Positions 1 to 7,352 of a stretch of 14,674 bases of DNA are shown here, piece after piece. How positions within the stretch are numbered: position 1 is the stretch's first letter; each line of letters opens with the position of its first letter. Made by a program: the position numbers and the translations under genes. Source of the stretch: UBA4246 sp045113695 (lineage in GTDB: Bacteria; Bacillota; Clostridia; Christensenellales; Aristaeellaceae); the NCBI GenBank assembly GCA_045113695.1, contig JBGUJG010000031.1, positions 1-14,674 on the forward strand, in the 5' to 3' direction. The notes beneath the pieces were generated by a model, which ran no database searches, was not told the origin of the DNA, and worked only from the letters and a program-made list of their open reading frames with translations.

Positions 1-48
1 GAGACGCCAGACCGCGGCGCCGGTTCCGGCTTGCCGCCCGGCCAATGA
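1..48 (+). CDS. Possible 3' end of an upstream gene
   Basis: Reading in the frame that starts at base 1 there are 15 sense codons (ending L-P-P-G-Q) and then a TGA at 46-48. This stop lies 8 bases before the Shine-Dalgarno of the next gene, which is the spacing expected inside an operon. The fragment is too short to name, and the frame of the following gene is also open to the left edge, so this is only a plausible reading. Confidence 0.3.
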   Translation, partial: ETPDRGAGSGLPPGQ

Positions 49-68
49 AAAAAACGGAGGATTCCGGC

Positions 69-2093
69 ATGATGGATACGGAAAAGCAATTTGTCCTGTT
101 TGAGGATGATTTTTCGGGCTTCGCCATCGGTCCGCTGCCCTTTGACCGGGAGCATTCCGCGACCGGCGAATATCATTACGTGGTCAATCCGGGCTACCAG
201 GGGTCCTGGTACGACCCGATCACCAACTGCTGGTTCCGCGGGCCCAACTGGGTGGTGACATCCCAGGACGGCATGCACGTGATGGAACAGATGCGGGTGC
301 GCAACCCCCTGACCCACGGCGTCTGCTCCGTGCTGGCCGCGGGCGACAAGGACTGGACGGATTATACCGCCGAAACGGACCTGCGGGCCCTGTGCACCAC
401 CGACCAGGTGGGCCTGCTGTTCCGCTATCAGGCGTCCCTGCAGCACTACGCCCTGTTTCTGAGCAATCAGGAGGCGCAGCTGGTGAAGGTGGTCAAAACG
501 GAGCGCACCGTGCTTGCGAAGGCCCCCGTCGCCTATTCCTGCGATGCATTCATCCATCTGGCCGTCACTGTCCGGGGCAGCCGGATCACCTGCAGCGCCG
601 GCGGGAAGACCCTCTTTACCGTGGAGGACGATACCTACGCAACCGGCTGCGTCGCCCTGGCCGGCTACATGCCGGCACAGTTTGCGCATGTGAAGGTCAC
701 CTGCACGGAGGAAGAAGCCGCCGCCTTCTCCCGCTTCAAAGCGGACAAGGCCGTGCGCCTGGCGCAGAAGCGGGCCCGCTACGCCCAGCCCAAATTATGG
801 AAGAGCTTTGACCTGGGCAGCTGGGGGGCCTCCCGCCAGATCCGTTTCGGCCACCTGACGGGGACGGACGAGATGTTCTTTGTGATGGCCCAGCACCAGA
901 AGCGGGTGTACAAGGAGCGTTACTGCAACATCTCCTGCCTGACCGCCGTGAGTATCAACACAGGGAAGATCCTCTGGCAGTGGGGCGAGCCTTCTCCCCT
1001 GGAGGTCAACCAGGACACCACCTGCGACCTGCCCTTCCAGATTTACGACATCAACAATGACGGCGTGGACGAAGTGATCATGGCCAGCGATTTCAAGCTC
1101 CAGATCCTGGACGGCCGCACGGGCAGGTGCCTGCGCTGCATTGACACGCCTTACAATACGGAGGACCCCGAGAAGATCCTGGGGATCGAGTTCCAGAAGC
1201 ACGCCTTTGACCGGCTGAACGTGGACGCCATCCGGATCGTCAACGTGCGCGGCAAAGACCGGCCCAGCGACATCCTGATCAAGGACCGCTACGCCCGGCT
1301 GTACCTGTACACGGACGAACTTGAACCGCTGTGGACCTTCTGCCACAACAACACCGGCCACTTCCCCTATGCCTACGATTTCAACGGGGACGGGAAGGAC
1401 GAGATTTTCAGCTGCTACAACATGATTTCCAGCGACGGGAAACTGATCTGGGAGCTGCCTGTCGATACCGACCACACGGACGAGATCATCATCGGCCGCT
1501 TCGACCCGGACATCGACGACGACCTGATCGCCATCGTTTCCGGCTGGCAGGGCTTCATGATCTGTGACAAGCAGGGAAACATCCTCGCCCGGGACATCAA
1601 CGGCCACGGCCAGCGCATCTCTGCCGGCAACTACATCCCCGGCATGAGAGGCATGCAGATCTGCACCACGACGTTCTGGGAAAACCAGGGCATCATCTAC
1701 ATGTACGACTGCAAGGGCCGGGAGCTGTGGCATATGGAGCCCTCCACCAACGGCAACGTGATCGCCCCGGTCAACTGGCAGGGGGACGGCACGGAACTGG
1801 TGCTGCTCAACGGCAATGTGAAGTACGGCGGCCTGATCGACGGCGAAGGGGATCAGGTGGTGCTTTTCCCGGACGACGGCCATCCGGACATGTGCGCGGA
1901 GGTGCTGAACCTGACCGGCGACCGCCGGGACGAGATTGTCCTGTGGGACCACAAGCGGATGTACATCTACACCCAGGACCGTCCCTGCGAAGTCAAGGGA
2001 AAAGAGTACGCGCCGGAAAAATACCCGCTGTACAATTCCTCCAACTACCGGGGCGAGTATTCGTTCCCGAGGTGGATTGAGAAACCGAGTTGA
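69..2093 (+). CDS. Concanavalin-like plus FG-GAP propeller protein, PL11-like putative rhamnogalacturonan lyase
   Basis: A 674-aa protein in two parts. Residues about 8-220 (FEDDFSG at the start, then a beta-rich stretch) look like the concanavalin/LamG-type fold that binds or cleaves sugars. From about residue 245 to the end there are repeated propeller blades with acidic metal-binding loops of FG-GAP type: DINNDG at residue 327, DFNGDG at 437, NWQGDG at 569 and a degenerate NLTGDRRDE near 615. Propellers of this kind are found in family 11 rhamnogalacturonan lyases, and the two GH105 genes downstream fit pectin backbone breakdown. I cannot point to catalytic residues, so a non-catalytic sugar-binding role is possible. 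There is no signal peptide or membrane segment, so it is probably cytoplasmic, which is odd for a polymer lyase. The start was set at 69 because GGAGG (56-60) sits 8 bases before it; an in-frame ATG at 45 lies upstream of that site. Confidence 0.6.
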   Translation: MMDTEKQFVLFEDDFSGFAIGPLPFDREHSATGEYHYVVNPGYQGSWYDPITNCWFRGPNWVVTSQDGMHVMEQMRVRNPLTHGVCSVLAAGDKDWTDYTAETDLRALCTTDQVGLLFRYQASLQHYALFLSNQEAQLVKVVKTERTVLAKAPVAYSCDAFIHLAVTVRGSRITCSAGGKTLFTVEDDTYATGCVALAGYMPAQFAHVKVTCTEEEAAAFSRFKADKAVRLAQKRARYAQPKLWKSFDLGSWGASRQIRFGHLTGTDEMFFVMAQHQKRVYKERYCNISCLTAVSINTGKILWQWGEPSPLEVNQDTTCDLPFQIYDINNDGVDEVIMASDFKLQILDGRTGRCLRCIDTPYNTEDPEKILGIEFQKHAFDRLNVDAIRIVNVRGKDRPSDILIKDRYARLYLYTDELEPLWTFCHNNTGHFPYAYDFNGDGKDEIFSCYNMISSDGKLIWELPVDTDHTDEIIIGRFDPDIDDDLIAIVSGWQGFMICDKQGNILARDINGHGQRISAGNYIPGMRGMQICTTTFWENQGIIYMYDCKGRELWHMEPSTNGNVIAPVNWQGDGTELVLLNGNVKYGGLIDGEGDQVVLFPDDGHPDMCAEVLNLTGDRRDEIVLWDHKRMYIYTQDRPCEVKGKEYAPEKYPLYNSSNYRGEYSFPRWIEKPS

Positions 2094-2094
2094 T

Positions 2095-2200
2095 CAGTGA
2101 GGAGTGACCGCTCCATCCGGTTGCCGTAGCGGCGGCCCCTGGGCTGCCACTGAGTGAGGAGTTAGGAGTGACCGCTCCCTGCGGTCGCTCAGTGAGGAGT
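2095..2200 (+). repeat. Direct repeats and hairpin in the spacer before the GH105 genes
   Basis: AGTGAGGAGT occurs three times (2096-2105, 2153-2162, 2191-2200) and GGAGTGACCGCTCC twice (2101-2114, 2165-2178). Bases 2166-2175 and 2181-2190 form a 10-bp hairpin (GAGTGACCGC with GCGGTCGCTC, one T-G wobble, 5-base loop). No T-run follows, so it is not a classic terminator. The repeated decamer is the exact complement of units in the array just downstream, so the two halves of the spacer can pair. Confidence 0.8.
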
Positions 2201-2223
2201 TAATAGTCAATGAACCAATTTCA

Positions 2224-2296
2224 ACTCCTCACTCCTCATTCCTCATTCCTCACTCCTCATTCCTCATTCCTCACTCCTCACTCCTCACTCCTCACT
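2224..2296 (+). repeat. Heptamer tandem array, A[C/T]TCCTC x10
   Basis: Ten back-to-back 7-bp units run from 2224 to 2293. They are ACTCCTC or ATTCCTC, in the order C,C,T,T,C,T,T,C,C,C for the second base, followed by a partial unit. The array ends about 30 bases before the Shine-Dalgarno of the first GH105 gene, so it would lie in its leader if transcription comes from upstream. A 7-bp unit is not a codon multiple, and I see no protein using it. Copy number is likely to vary by slippage. Confidence 0.9.
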
Positions 2297-2337
2297 CTCA
2301 GCCTTTCCCCCTGTCATTGTCTCTGGGAGGCCTGTTT

Positions 2338-3534
2338 ATGCTGATGGAGTATTATCTGGAAAAATACGCTCAGGTGTTTGCCCGGACGGACCGGGACATC
2401 TGGAACTATGAGGACGGCTGCGTCCTGATCGGCCTGAACGCTCTGTGGGAAGCCGCGGGGGAAGAAAAGTACTTTGACGCCATGCGGACCTTCATCGACC
2501 GGTATATCGATGAAAACGGGGCGATCCGCCTGTACCGGATGGAGGATTACAACCTGGACTTTATCCCGTCCGGCCGGGTGCTGTTTCCGCTGTATGAAAA
2601 GACCGGGCGGGAAGCTTACCGGCGGGCGGCGGAAGCCCTCCGGGAGCAGCTGCGCCGCCAGCCGCGCACGAAAGCGGGCTCGTTCTGGCACAAAGCCATC
2701 TACCCGAATCAGGTATGGCTGGACGGGCTGTACATGGGCCTGCCTTTCTATGCGATGTATGAGTGCCGTTTCGGGACAGGGGATCTTTCGGACATCGTCC
2801 TTCAGTTCACCAACGCCCGGAAAACGCTGTATGACGAAAGCGCCAGGCTGTACCGGCACGCCTACTGCGAGACCAGGGACATTTTCTGGTGCGACAGGGA
2901 GACCGGCCTTTCGCCCAACTTCTGGACCCGCTCGATCGGCTGGTTTCTGATGGCCTTCGCCGACGTATACGAACTGCTGACCGACGAAGGGCAGAAGCGG
3001 ACGATGGCCGCCCTGTGGAAGGAAGCCGCGGACGGCATGCTGGAAAGGCTGGATAAAAAGAGCGGCATGTTCCTTCAACTGCCCGCCCTGCCGGACGAGC
3101 CGGGCAACTATCCCGAAACCAGCGGCACGCTGATGGCCGCCTACAGCCTGATGAAGGGAGCCCGGCTGGGCGTGTGGCCCGACGGAAGCTATGCCCGAAA
3201 GGGCGTGGAGATCCTGCTGGCGGTGGAAGCCGCACAGTTCCGCATGCAGGACGGCGGCCTGCACCTGGGCGGGATCTGCAAGGGAGCAGGCCTGGGGCCG
3301 GACGGCAACTTCCGGCGCGACGGCTCCGCCGCCTACTACCTGTCCGAAGAGGTGGTGGAGGACGAGCAGAAGGGCGTGGGCGTCTGCATGATGGCATACG
3401 CGGAATACCTGAAGCTCCGGGCCGCCGGGAAAGCGGCCGGGCCGGAGGTTTCGCTGTTCCTGAAAAAGTATGACCCGATCATGCCGGAGGAGATCGCCCG
3501 GCTGGAGAAGGAGAAGAACGGACGGACGCCGTGA
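2338..3534 (+). CDS. GH105 unsaturated rhamnogalacturonyl/uronyl hydrolase, copy 1
   Basis: A 398-aa alpha/alpha-barrel enzyme of glycoside hydrolase family 105 (YteR/YesR type), which removes the 4,5-unsaturated uronate from the non-reducing end of lyase products by hydrating its double bond. Signatures are NLDFIPSGR with D74, HKAIYPNQVWLDGLYM with H118 and D129, GNYPETSGT and DGSAAYYLSEE near the end. D74 and D129 are 55 residues apart, the same distance as the catalytic Asp88 and Asp143 reported for Bacillus YteR (from memory). There is no signal peptide, so it acts in the cytoplasm on imported oligosaccharides. The start is the ATG at 2338, since GGGAGG (2325-2330) lies 7 bases before it; a TTG at 2317 precedes that site. 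It is followed after 66 bases by a second GH105 gene. Confidence 0.9.
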   Translation: MLMEYYLEKYAQVFARTDRDIWNYEDGCVLIGLNALWEAAGEEKYFDAMRTFIDRYIDENGAIRLYRMEDYNLDFIPSGRVLFPLYEKTGREAYRRAAEALREQLRRQPRTKAGSFWHKAIYPNQVWLDGLYMGLPFYAMYECRFGTGDLSDIVLQFTNARKTLYDESARLYRHAYCETRDIFWCDRETGLSPNFWTRSIGWFLMAFADVYELLTDEGQKRTMAALWKEAADGMLERLDKKSGMFLQLPALPDEPGNYPETSGTLMAAYSLMKGARLGVWPDGSYARKGVEILLAVEAAQFRMQDGGLHLGGICKGAGLGPDGNFRRDGSAAYYLSEEVVEDEQKGVGVCMMAYAEYLKLRAAGKAAGPEVSLFLKKYDPIMPEEIARLEKEKNGRTP

Positions 3535-3600
3535 TTCCGGTCAGGAGCCGGGAACCGGCGGCATGCTGCGGTATTTGAGAAACCGGACAGGAGGACGCCC

Positions 3601-4758
3601 ATGCGCGGACAGTGGTTCCGTTATTTCCGGCATTACGCACAGGAAACCTTTCCGGCCTTCGTATCCTCGAAGCGCTGGAATTATAAAAACGACATCTGCA
3701 TGCTGGGGCTGGACCAGCTGCACCGCGTCTCGGGAGAAGCCGTCTTCCGGGACGCTCTGCTCCGCTGCGGAAGCGCCCTGTGCGACGAACAGGGCGTGAT
3801 CAAAGGCTGGGACGACAGCGCGCACAACCTGGACTTTGTATCCTTCGGCAAGTCCCTGTGGGTCCTGTACGATCAGACGGGGAACGAAAGATACCGGGAG
3901 GCCGCTTTCCGGATCCGGCGGAACCTGGCCGCCCATCCGCGGACAGAAACGGGGAACTACTGGCATAAAGACATCTATCCGCATCAGGTGTGGCTGGACG
4001 GGCTGTACATGGCCCTTCCCTTCCAGGCCAGGTGCGGCCTGGAAGCCGGCGAAACGGATTTTTCCGATATTTTCCGGCAGTTTGAGACCGTGCGCCGCGT
4101 CCTGTTCCTGCCGGACAGGGGGCTGTACGTCCACGCCTGGGACAGCAGCCGGCAGATGGACTGGGCAGACCCGGAGACCGGTTTGAGCCCCTGCTGCTGG
4201 CTGCGGGCGGAGGGCTGGCTGCTGATGGCCATGTGCGACATATACGGGCTGATCGGCGGCCGGGAACGGGGAGCGGAAATCCTCAGGGACCTGCTGCGGG
4301 AAGCGGTCGGCGGCCTGCTCCCCTTCCGCGATCCTGAAAGCGGCATGTTCTTCCAGCTGACAGACCGGAAAGACCTGCCCGGCAATTACCCGGAAACCTC
4401 CGGCACCGCCATGATCGCGTACGCCCTCATGAAAGGCTGCCGCCTGGGGATGCTGGACGAAGAGGCGGGCCGCCTCGGGGAAAACATACTGGACTGCATC
4501 CGCGTCCGTTACCTGTCGGACGGTTCCGTGCCGGTGCTCCGTGGCATCTGCGGCAGCGCCGGCCTGGGCCCCGGCCCCGATCACCGCACCGACCGGGACG
4601 GGTCGCCCGCGTATTACCTGAGCGAAAAGCAGATCGACGACAACCAGCACGGGGCTGCCCCCTGCATGATGGCCGGGGCGGAGCTCCTCCTGAGGGAAAA
4701 AGCAGGGCTGGTTTCCGGGAAGGAAGGAACGGAAGATTCAGCTGCCGGCTCCATATAG
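3601..4758 (+). CDS. GH105 unsaturated uronyl hydrolase, copy 2
   Basis: A 385-aa cytoplasmic GH105 enzyme, clearly related to its upstream neighbour but well diverged. It keeps the family signatures: HNLDFVSFGK with D78, HKDIYPHQVWLDGLYM with H122 and D133, GNYPETSGTAMIAYALMKG and DGSPAYYLSEKQ. The D78-D133 distance is again 55 residues, so both likely catalytic aspartates are present. AGGAGG (3589-3594) is 6 bases before the ATG. The region after the first aspartate and the loop around residues 165-195 differ from copy 1 (for example WADPETGLSPCCWLRAEGW against WCDRETGLSPNFWTRSIGW), which suggests a different sugar next to the unsaturated uronate. The gene ends inside a terminator hairpin. 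The exact substrate (rhamnogalacturonan, or a glucuronate-containing glycan) is not visible. Confidence 0.88.
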   Translation: MRGQWFRYFRHYAQETFPAFVSSKRWNYKNDICMLGLDQLHRVSGEAVFRDALLRCGSALCDEQGVIKGWDDSAHNLDFVSFGKSLWVLYDQTGNERYREAAFRIRRNLAAHPRTETGNYWHKDIYPHQVWLDGLYMALPFQARCGLEAGETDFSDIFRQFETVRRVLFLPDRGLYVHAWDSSRQMDWADPETGLSPCCWLRAEGWLLMAMCDIYGLIGGRERGAEILRDLLREAVGGLLPFRDPESGMFFQLTDRKDLPGNYPETSGTAMIAYALMKGCRLGMLDEEAGRLGENILDCIRVRYLSDGSVPVLRGICGSAGLGPGPDHRTDRDGSPAYYLSEKQIDDNQHGAAPCMMAGAELLLREKAGLVSGKEGTEDSAAGSI

Positions 4759-4768
4759 CCGGTTTTTT
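4745..4768 (+). terminator. Intrinsic terminator overlapping the GH105 copy 2 stop codon
   Basis: CCGGCT (4745-4750) pairs perfectly with AGCCGG (4757-4762) across a 6-base loop, followed at once by six T (4763-4768). The TAG stop (4756-4758) lies in the loop and 3' arm, so a ribosome finishing the gene would cover the hairpin. It separates the GH105 block from the transport operon, whose promoter starts 33 bases later. Confidence 0.8.
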
Positions 4769-4800
4769 CTGTCCCGAAGAATATTTCGGCTGAAAACCCA

Positions 4801-4830
4801 TTGACAAAATGGTGGAATGGGGGCTATAAT
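4801..4830 (+). promoter_or_regulatory. Vegetative (sigma-A type) promoter of the transport/GH65 operon
   Basis: A perfect -35 box TTGACA (4801-4806) and a perfect -10 box TATAAT (4825-4830) are separated by 18 bases. Transcription would start near 4837, directly at the operator palindrome. A promoter this close to consensus needs a repressor, which fits the LacI-family gene at the other end of the cluster. Confidence 0.88.
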
Positions 4831-4839
4831 AGCCATGAA

Positions 4840-4853
4840 GTTTAACGTTAAAC
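4840..4853 (+). promoter_or_regulatory. Candidate LacI-family operator
   Basis: GTTTAACGTTAAAC is a perfect 14-bp palindrome with a central CG, the usual layout of LacI-family operators. It begins 9 bases after the -10 box, covering the expected transcription start, so a bound repressor would block initiation. A related imperfect sequence lies in the promoter of the LacI-family gene at 14361-14374. The assignment to that regulator is inferred from position and likeness. Confidence 0.75.
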
Positions 4854-4895
4854 CAATCATAACGGAGCCTGTTTTCATCGATGAGGAGGGGTAAA

Positions 4896-6320
4896 ATGAA
4901 CAGACTGTTCAGAATGATTTCACTGCTGCTGGCCCTTTGCATGCTGCAGGTCACCCTGTGCGCGCTGGCCGAGGATGTGATCGACCCGGACCTGACCTGC
5001 ACGATCACCCTGGGCAACTGGCCGCCGGATACGGCGGCCGCGGCGGAAAAGGAGCTGTTTGAAGGCTACCGGGCCGCGATGGCCCGGCAGTATCCCAACG
5101 TGACGCTGGTGCCGGACTATTATTCCTATTCGCTGAGCAATTATGTGCCGATGGCCAAGGGCGGCACGGCGCCGAGCATTTTCCAGCCTCCCTTTACCGA
5201 CCCGCAGCTGCTGATCAGCCAGCACCTGGTGGGCGACGTCACCGACGCGCTGGAGCAGTTCGGCGTGCTGGACCAGTTCAGCCCCTCCTATGTGGAAATG
5301 CTGGCGGATGAGAACGGGCGCATCTACGGCCTGCCCAGGGACGGCTATGTGCTGGGCATGCACATCAACCTGGCCCTCTTCCGCCAGGCGGGCCTGGTGG
5401 ACGAGGCGGGCCTGCCCCTGTACCCCAGGACCCTGCAGGAGCTGGCGGAATACGGTCAGATCATCCGGGAAAAGACCGGCAAGGCCGGCCTGGTTTTCCC
5501 GGCCAGCGAGACCTACGGCGGCTGGCTGTTTACCAACATCGCCTGGAATTTCGGCTGCGTGGGCGAAAGCGCCCTGGAATACCGGGATGAGGACGGGCGC
5601 TGGGTGTGCAATTTCACCTCGCCCGAATGCATCGCCGCAATGGAATACATGCGCGACCTGCGCTGGAAGTACGACATCCTGAACGCCGACGCCACCACCA
5701 CGGACTGGGCCGGCGCCCACTCCCTGCTGGGCACGGGCGAAGCGGCGATGAACTTTGCCGCGGACGATTCCGTGGACCAGCCTACCGCCAACAAGGGGCT
5801 GCCGGTGGAAGACTTCGCCCTGATCCCCTTCCCGGCGGGCCCGGCGGGCCGCTATGCCCTGGCCGGCGGTACCTGCTATATGTTCGCTCCGGACATCACC
5901 AGGGACCAGGCCGTGGCGCTGATGGCCTACCTCAAGATCCTGGGCAAGCTGCCCTTCCTGGACGACGCCATCGTGGCCGGCATGCGGGCGGACTACGCCG
6001 CCAAGCGGGACCGCGGGGCCCCCGTGATCCCCGCGATCAGCGCGTGGAACGATGAAAAATACAACGCGGCCAAGCAGGCCATCGTGGACGAATACTGCAA
6101 CGTGGACATGCGCCTGTACGCCGATTTCTTCGATTCGATCTCCGCGGGCACGATCACGCTCAAATCGGAAGAGCCGGTGTTCGCCCAGCAGCTGTACCGC
6201 GAACTGACCGCCGTCGTGCAGCGGATGATCACCCGGGAAGGGGCCGATGTGGAAAAGGCCCTGCGGAAAGCGGAAGAATCTTTCCAGGAATACCTGGACG
6301 ACGAAATCAACGACTATTAA
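4896..6320 (+). CDS. Sugar ABC transporter substrate-binding protein
   Basis: A 474-aa extracytoplasmic solute-binding protein of the family 1 (MalE/UgpB-like) type, which captures an oligosaccharide and hands it to the two permeases encoded next. The N-terminus has basic residues (NRLFR), a hydrophobic core and CALA before E26, a signal peptidase I site; the cysteines at 15 and 22 lack a proper lipobox, so a lipoprotein is less likely, though this leaves its anchoring unclear in a monoderm. Family features include the IYGLPRDGYVLGMHINLALFRQAG region (about residues 144-167) and the hinge stretch with GTGEAAMNF near 280-286. The start at 4896 has AGGAGG (4884-4889) 6 bases before it; an ATG at 4881 overlaps that site. 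It is first in the operon, under the consensus promoter and operator. Confidence 0.9.
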   Translation: MNRLFRMISLLLALCMLQVTLCALAEDVIDPDLTCTITLGNWPPDTAAAAEKELFEGYRAAMARQYPNVTLVPDYYSYSLSNYVPMAKGGTAPSIFQPPFTDPQLLISQHLVGDVTDALEQFGVLDQFSPSYVEMLADENGRIYGLPRDGYVLGMHINLALFRQAGLVDEAGLPLYPRTLQELAEYGQIIREKTGKAGLVFPASETYGGWLFTNIAWNFGCVGESALEYRDEDGRWVCNFTSPECIAAMEYMRDLRWKYDILNADATTTDWAGAHSLLGTGEAAMNFAADDSVDQPTANKGLPVEDFALIPFPAGPAGRYALAGGTCYMFAPDITRDQAVALMAYLKILGKLPFLDDAIVAGMRADYAAKRDRGAPVIPAISAWNDEKYNAAKQAIVDEYCNVDMRLYADFFDSISAGTITLKSEEPVFAQQLYRELTAVVQRMITREGADVEKALRKAEESFQEYLDDEINDY

Positions 6321-6398
6321 GGGCTGCTGCACAGCTTGCTTATTTTCATATCTGTTGTTAACAGAGGGGTGCTGCAGCTTTTTTATCTGCAACACCCC
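6321..6398 (+). promoter_or_regulatory. Two mutually exclusive hairpins between binding protein and permease
   Basis: Bases 6369-6377 can pair in two ways. (a) 6323-6332 (GCTGCTGCAC) with 6369-6378 (GTGCTGCAGC), 9 of 10 pairs plus two flanking G-U pairs, followed at once by six T: a terminator shape with a long loop that holds a small inner hairpin (CTGTT/AACAG). (b) 6366-6377 with 6387-6398, 11 of 12 pairs, in which the T-run becomes the loop. Form (b) is local and GC-richer. Hairpins at this junction commonly lower permease output relative to the binding protein; whether the switch between forms is regulated is unknown. Confidence 0.6.
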
Positions 6399-6427
6399 GT
6401 TGTTAAAAATAGCTTGGAGGGAGCCGT

Positions 6428-7336
6428 ATGAGCGCAGCGAAACAAAGGGTCCGTACGCGCGGGAAAACGGGGGAGCAGGTCAAATCCTGGCTGATCATGC
6501 TGCCGGGCCTGGTCCTGATGACCTTTTTCGTCTGGGAACCGCTGTTTGAAAGCATCCGGATGAGCCTGTACAAGACCAGAAATGTGGAGCTGGTCCGGTT
6601 TATCGGCCTGGACAATTTTATCAGCGTGACCGGCAAAGACGACTTCCTGCAGGCGCTGGCCAATACGTTTTCCTACACCTTCTGGTCCCTGCTGATCGGC
6701 TTTGCTCTGCCCATCCTGCTGGCCATGCTGATCGGGGAGACCAGGCGGGGGAAGGGCCTGTTCCGGACGGCGGTGTATCTGCCGAACATGCTGCCCGGCC
6801 TGGCAGTCATCATCCTGTGGTCCGCCTTCTTTTCAGGGGAAAAATCCGGTGTCCTCAATATCCTTCTGAGCAGGATCGGCGTGCCCGCCCAGTCGTATCT
6901 GACGCGGGCGGACTGGGTGATCCCCATCATCATCGTCATCGCCACCTGGAAGGGGGCGGGGGCGACGGCCCTGATCTACATGGCCGGCATGGCGTCCGTG
7001 AGCCCGGAGCTCTACGAGGCGGCCGCCATTGACGGGGCCACGGTATGGCACCGGATCGTGCACATCCTGCTGCCCGCCATCCGGAAGCTGGCGGGGACCC
7101 TGCTGATCCTGCAGATCATCTCGGTGTTCCAGATCATGTATGAGCCGATGGTGCTGACCAAGGGCGGGCCGGACAACGCCTCGCTTTCGCTGATGCAGCT
7201 GATGTGGCAGTACGCATTCGGCGGCTCGATGAACTACGGGAAGGCTTCCGCTGTCGCCGTGATCGTGACGCTGATCCTTCTGGTCATGACGGCCGTCTAT
7301 TCGTATTTCAACCGCAAAGAGTCTGACTGGGACTGA
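6428..7336 (+). CDS. Sugar ABC transporter permease, MalF/UgpA type
   Basis: A 302-aa inner-membrane permease with six predicted hydrophobic helices, the first at about residues 20-40 after a basic cytoplasmic N-terminus. The cytoplasmic EAA loop that contacts the ATPase is clear at residues 196-215 (YEAAAIDGATVWHRIVHILLP; key E197, A198, D202, G203). It pairs with the downstream permease to form the channel. GGAGG (6416-6420) is 7 bases before the ATG. No ATPase gene is present, so a shared MsmX/UgpC-type ATPase encoded elsewhere probably powers it, as is common for Bacillota sugar importers. Confidence 0.93.
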   Translation: MSAAKQRVRTRGKTGEQVKSWLIMLPGLVLMTFFVWEPLFESIRMSLYKTRNVELVRFIGLDNFISVTGKDDFLQALANTFSYTFWSLLIGFALPILLAMLIGETRRGKGLFRTAVYLPNMLPGLAVIILWSAFFSGEKSGVLNILLSRIGVPAQSYLTRADWVIPIIIVIATWKGAGATALIYMAGMASVSPELYEAAAIDGATVWHRIVHILLPAIRKLAGTLLILQIISVFQIMYEPMVLTKGGPDNASLSLMQLMWQYAFGGSMNYGKASAVAVIVTLILLVMTAVYSYFNRKESDWD

Positions 7337-7352
7337 AGGGAGGGGAAACCGC

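Noticed and set aside
795..1952. Minus-strand open frame of 385 codons inside the propeller gene
   Set aside because: Low-complexity valine/alanine/aspartate-rich translation that mirrors the sense codons, with no domain and no ribosome binding site context.
2224..2296. CRISPR array
   Set aside because: The units are 7 bp and directly adjacent, without spacers, so this is a simple tandem repeat.
4920..6395. Minus-strand open frame of 491 codons over the binding-protein gene
   Set aside because: Antisense shadow of a gene with a clear signal peptide and family motifs.
6366..6398. Plain intrinsic terminator after the binding protein
   Set aside because: The stronger hairpin is not followed by a T-run; the six T lie in its loop. 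Only the alternative pairing gives a terminator shape, so it is listed as a possible switch instead.
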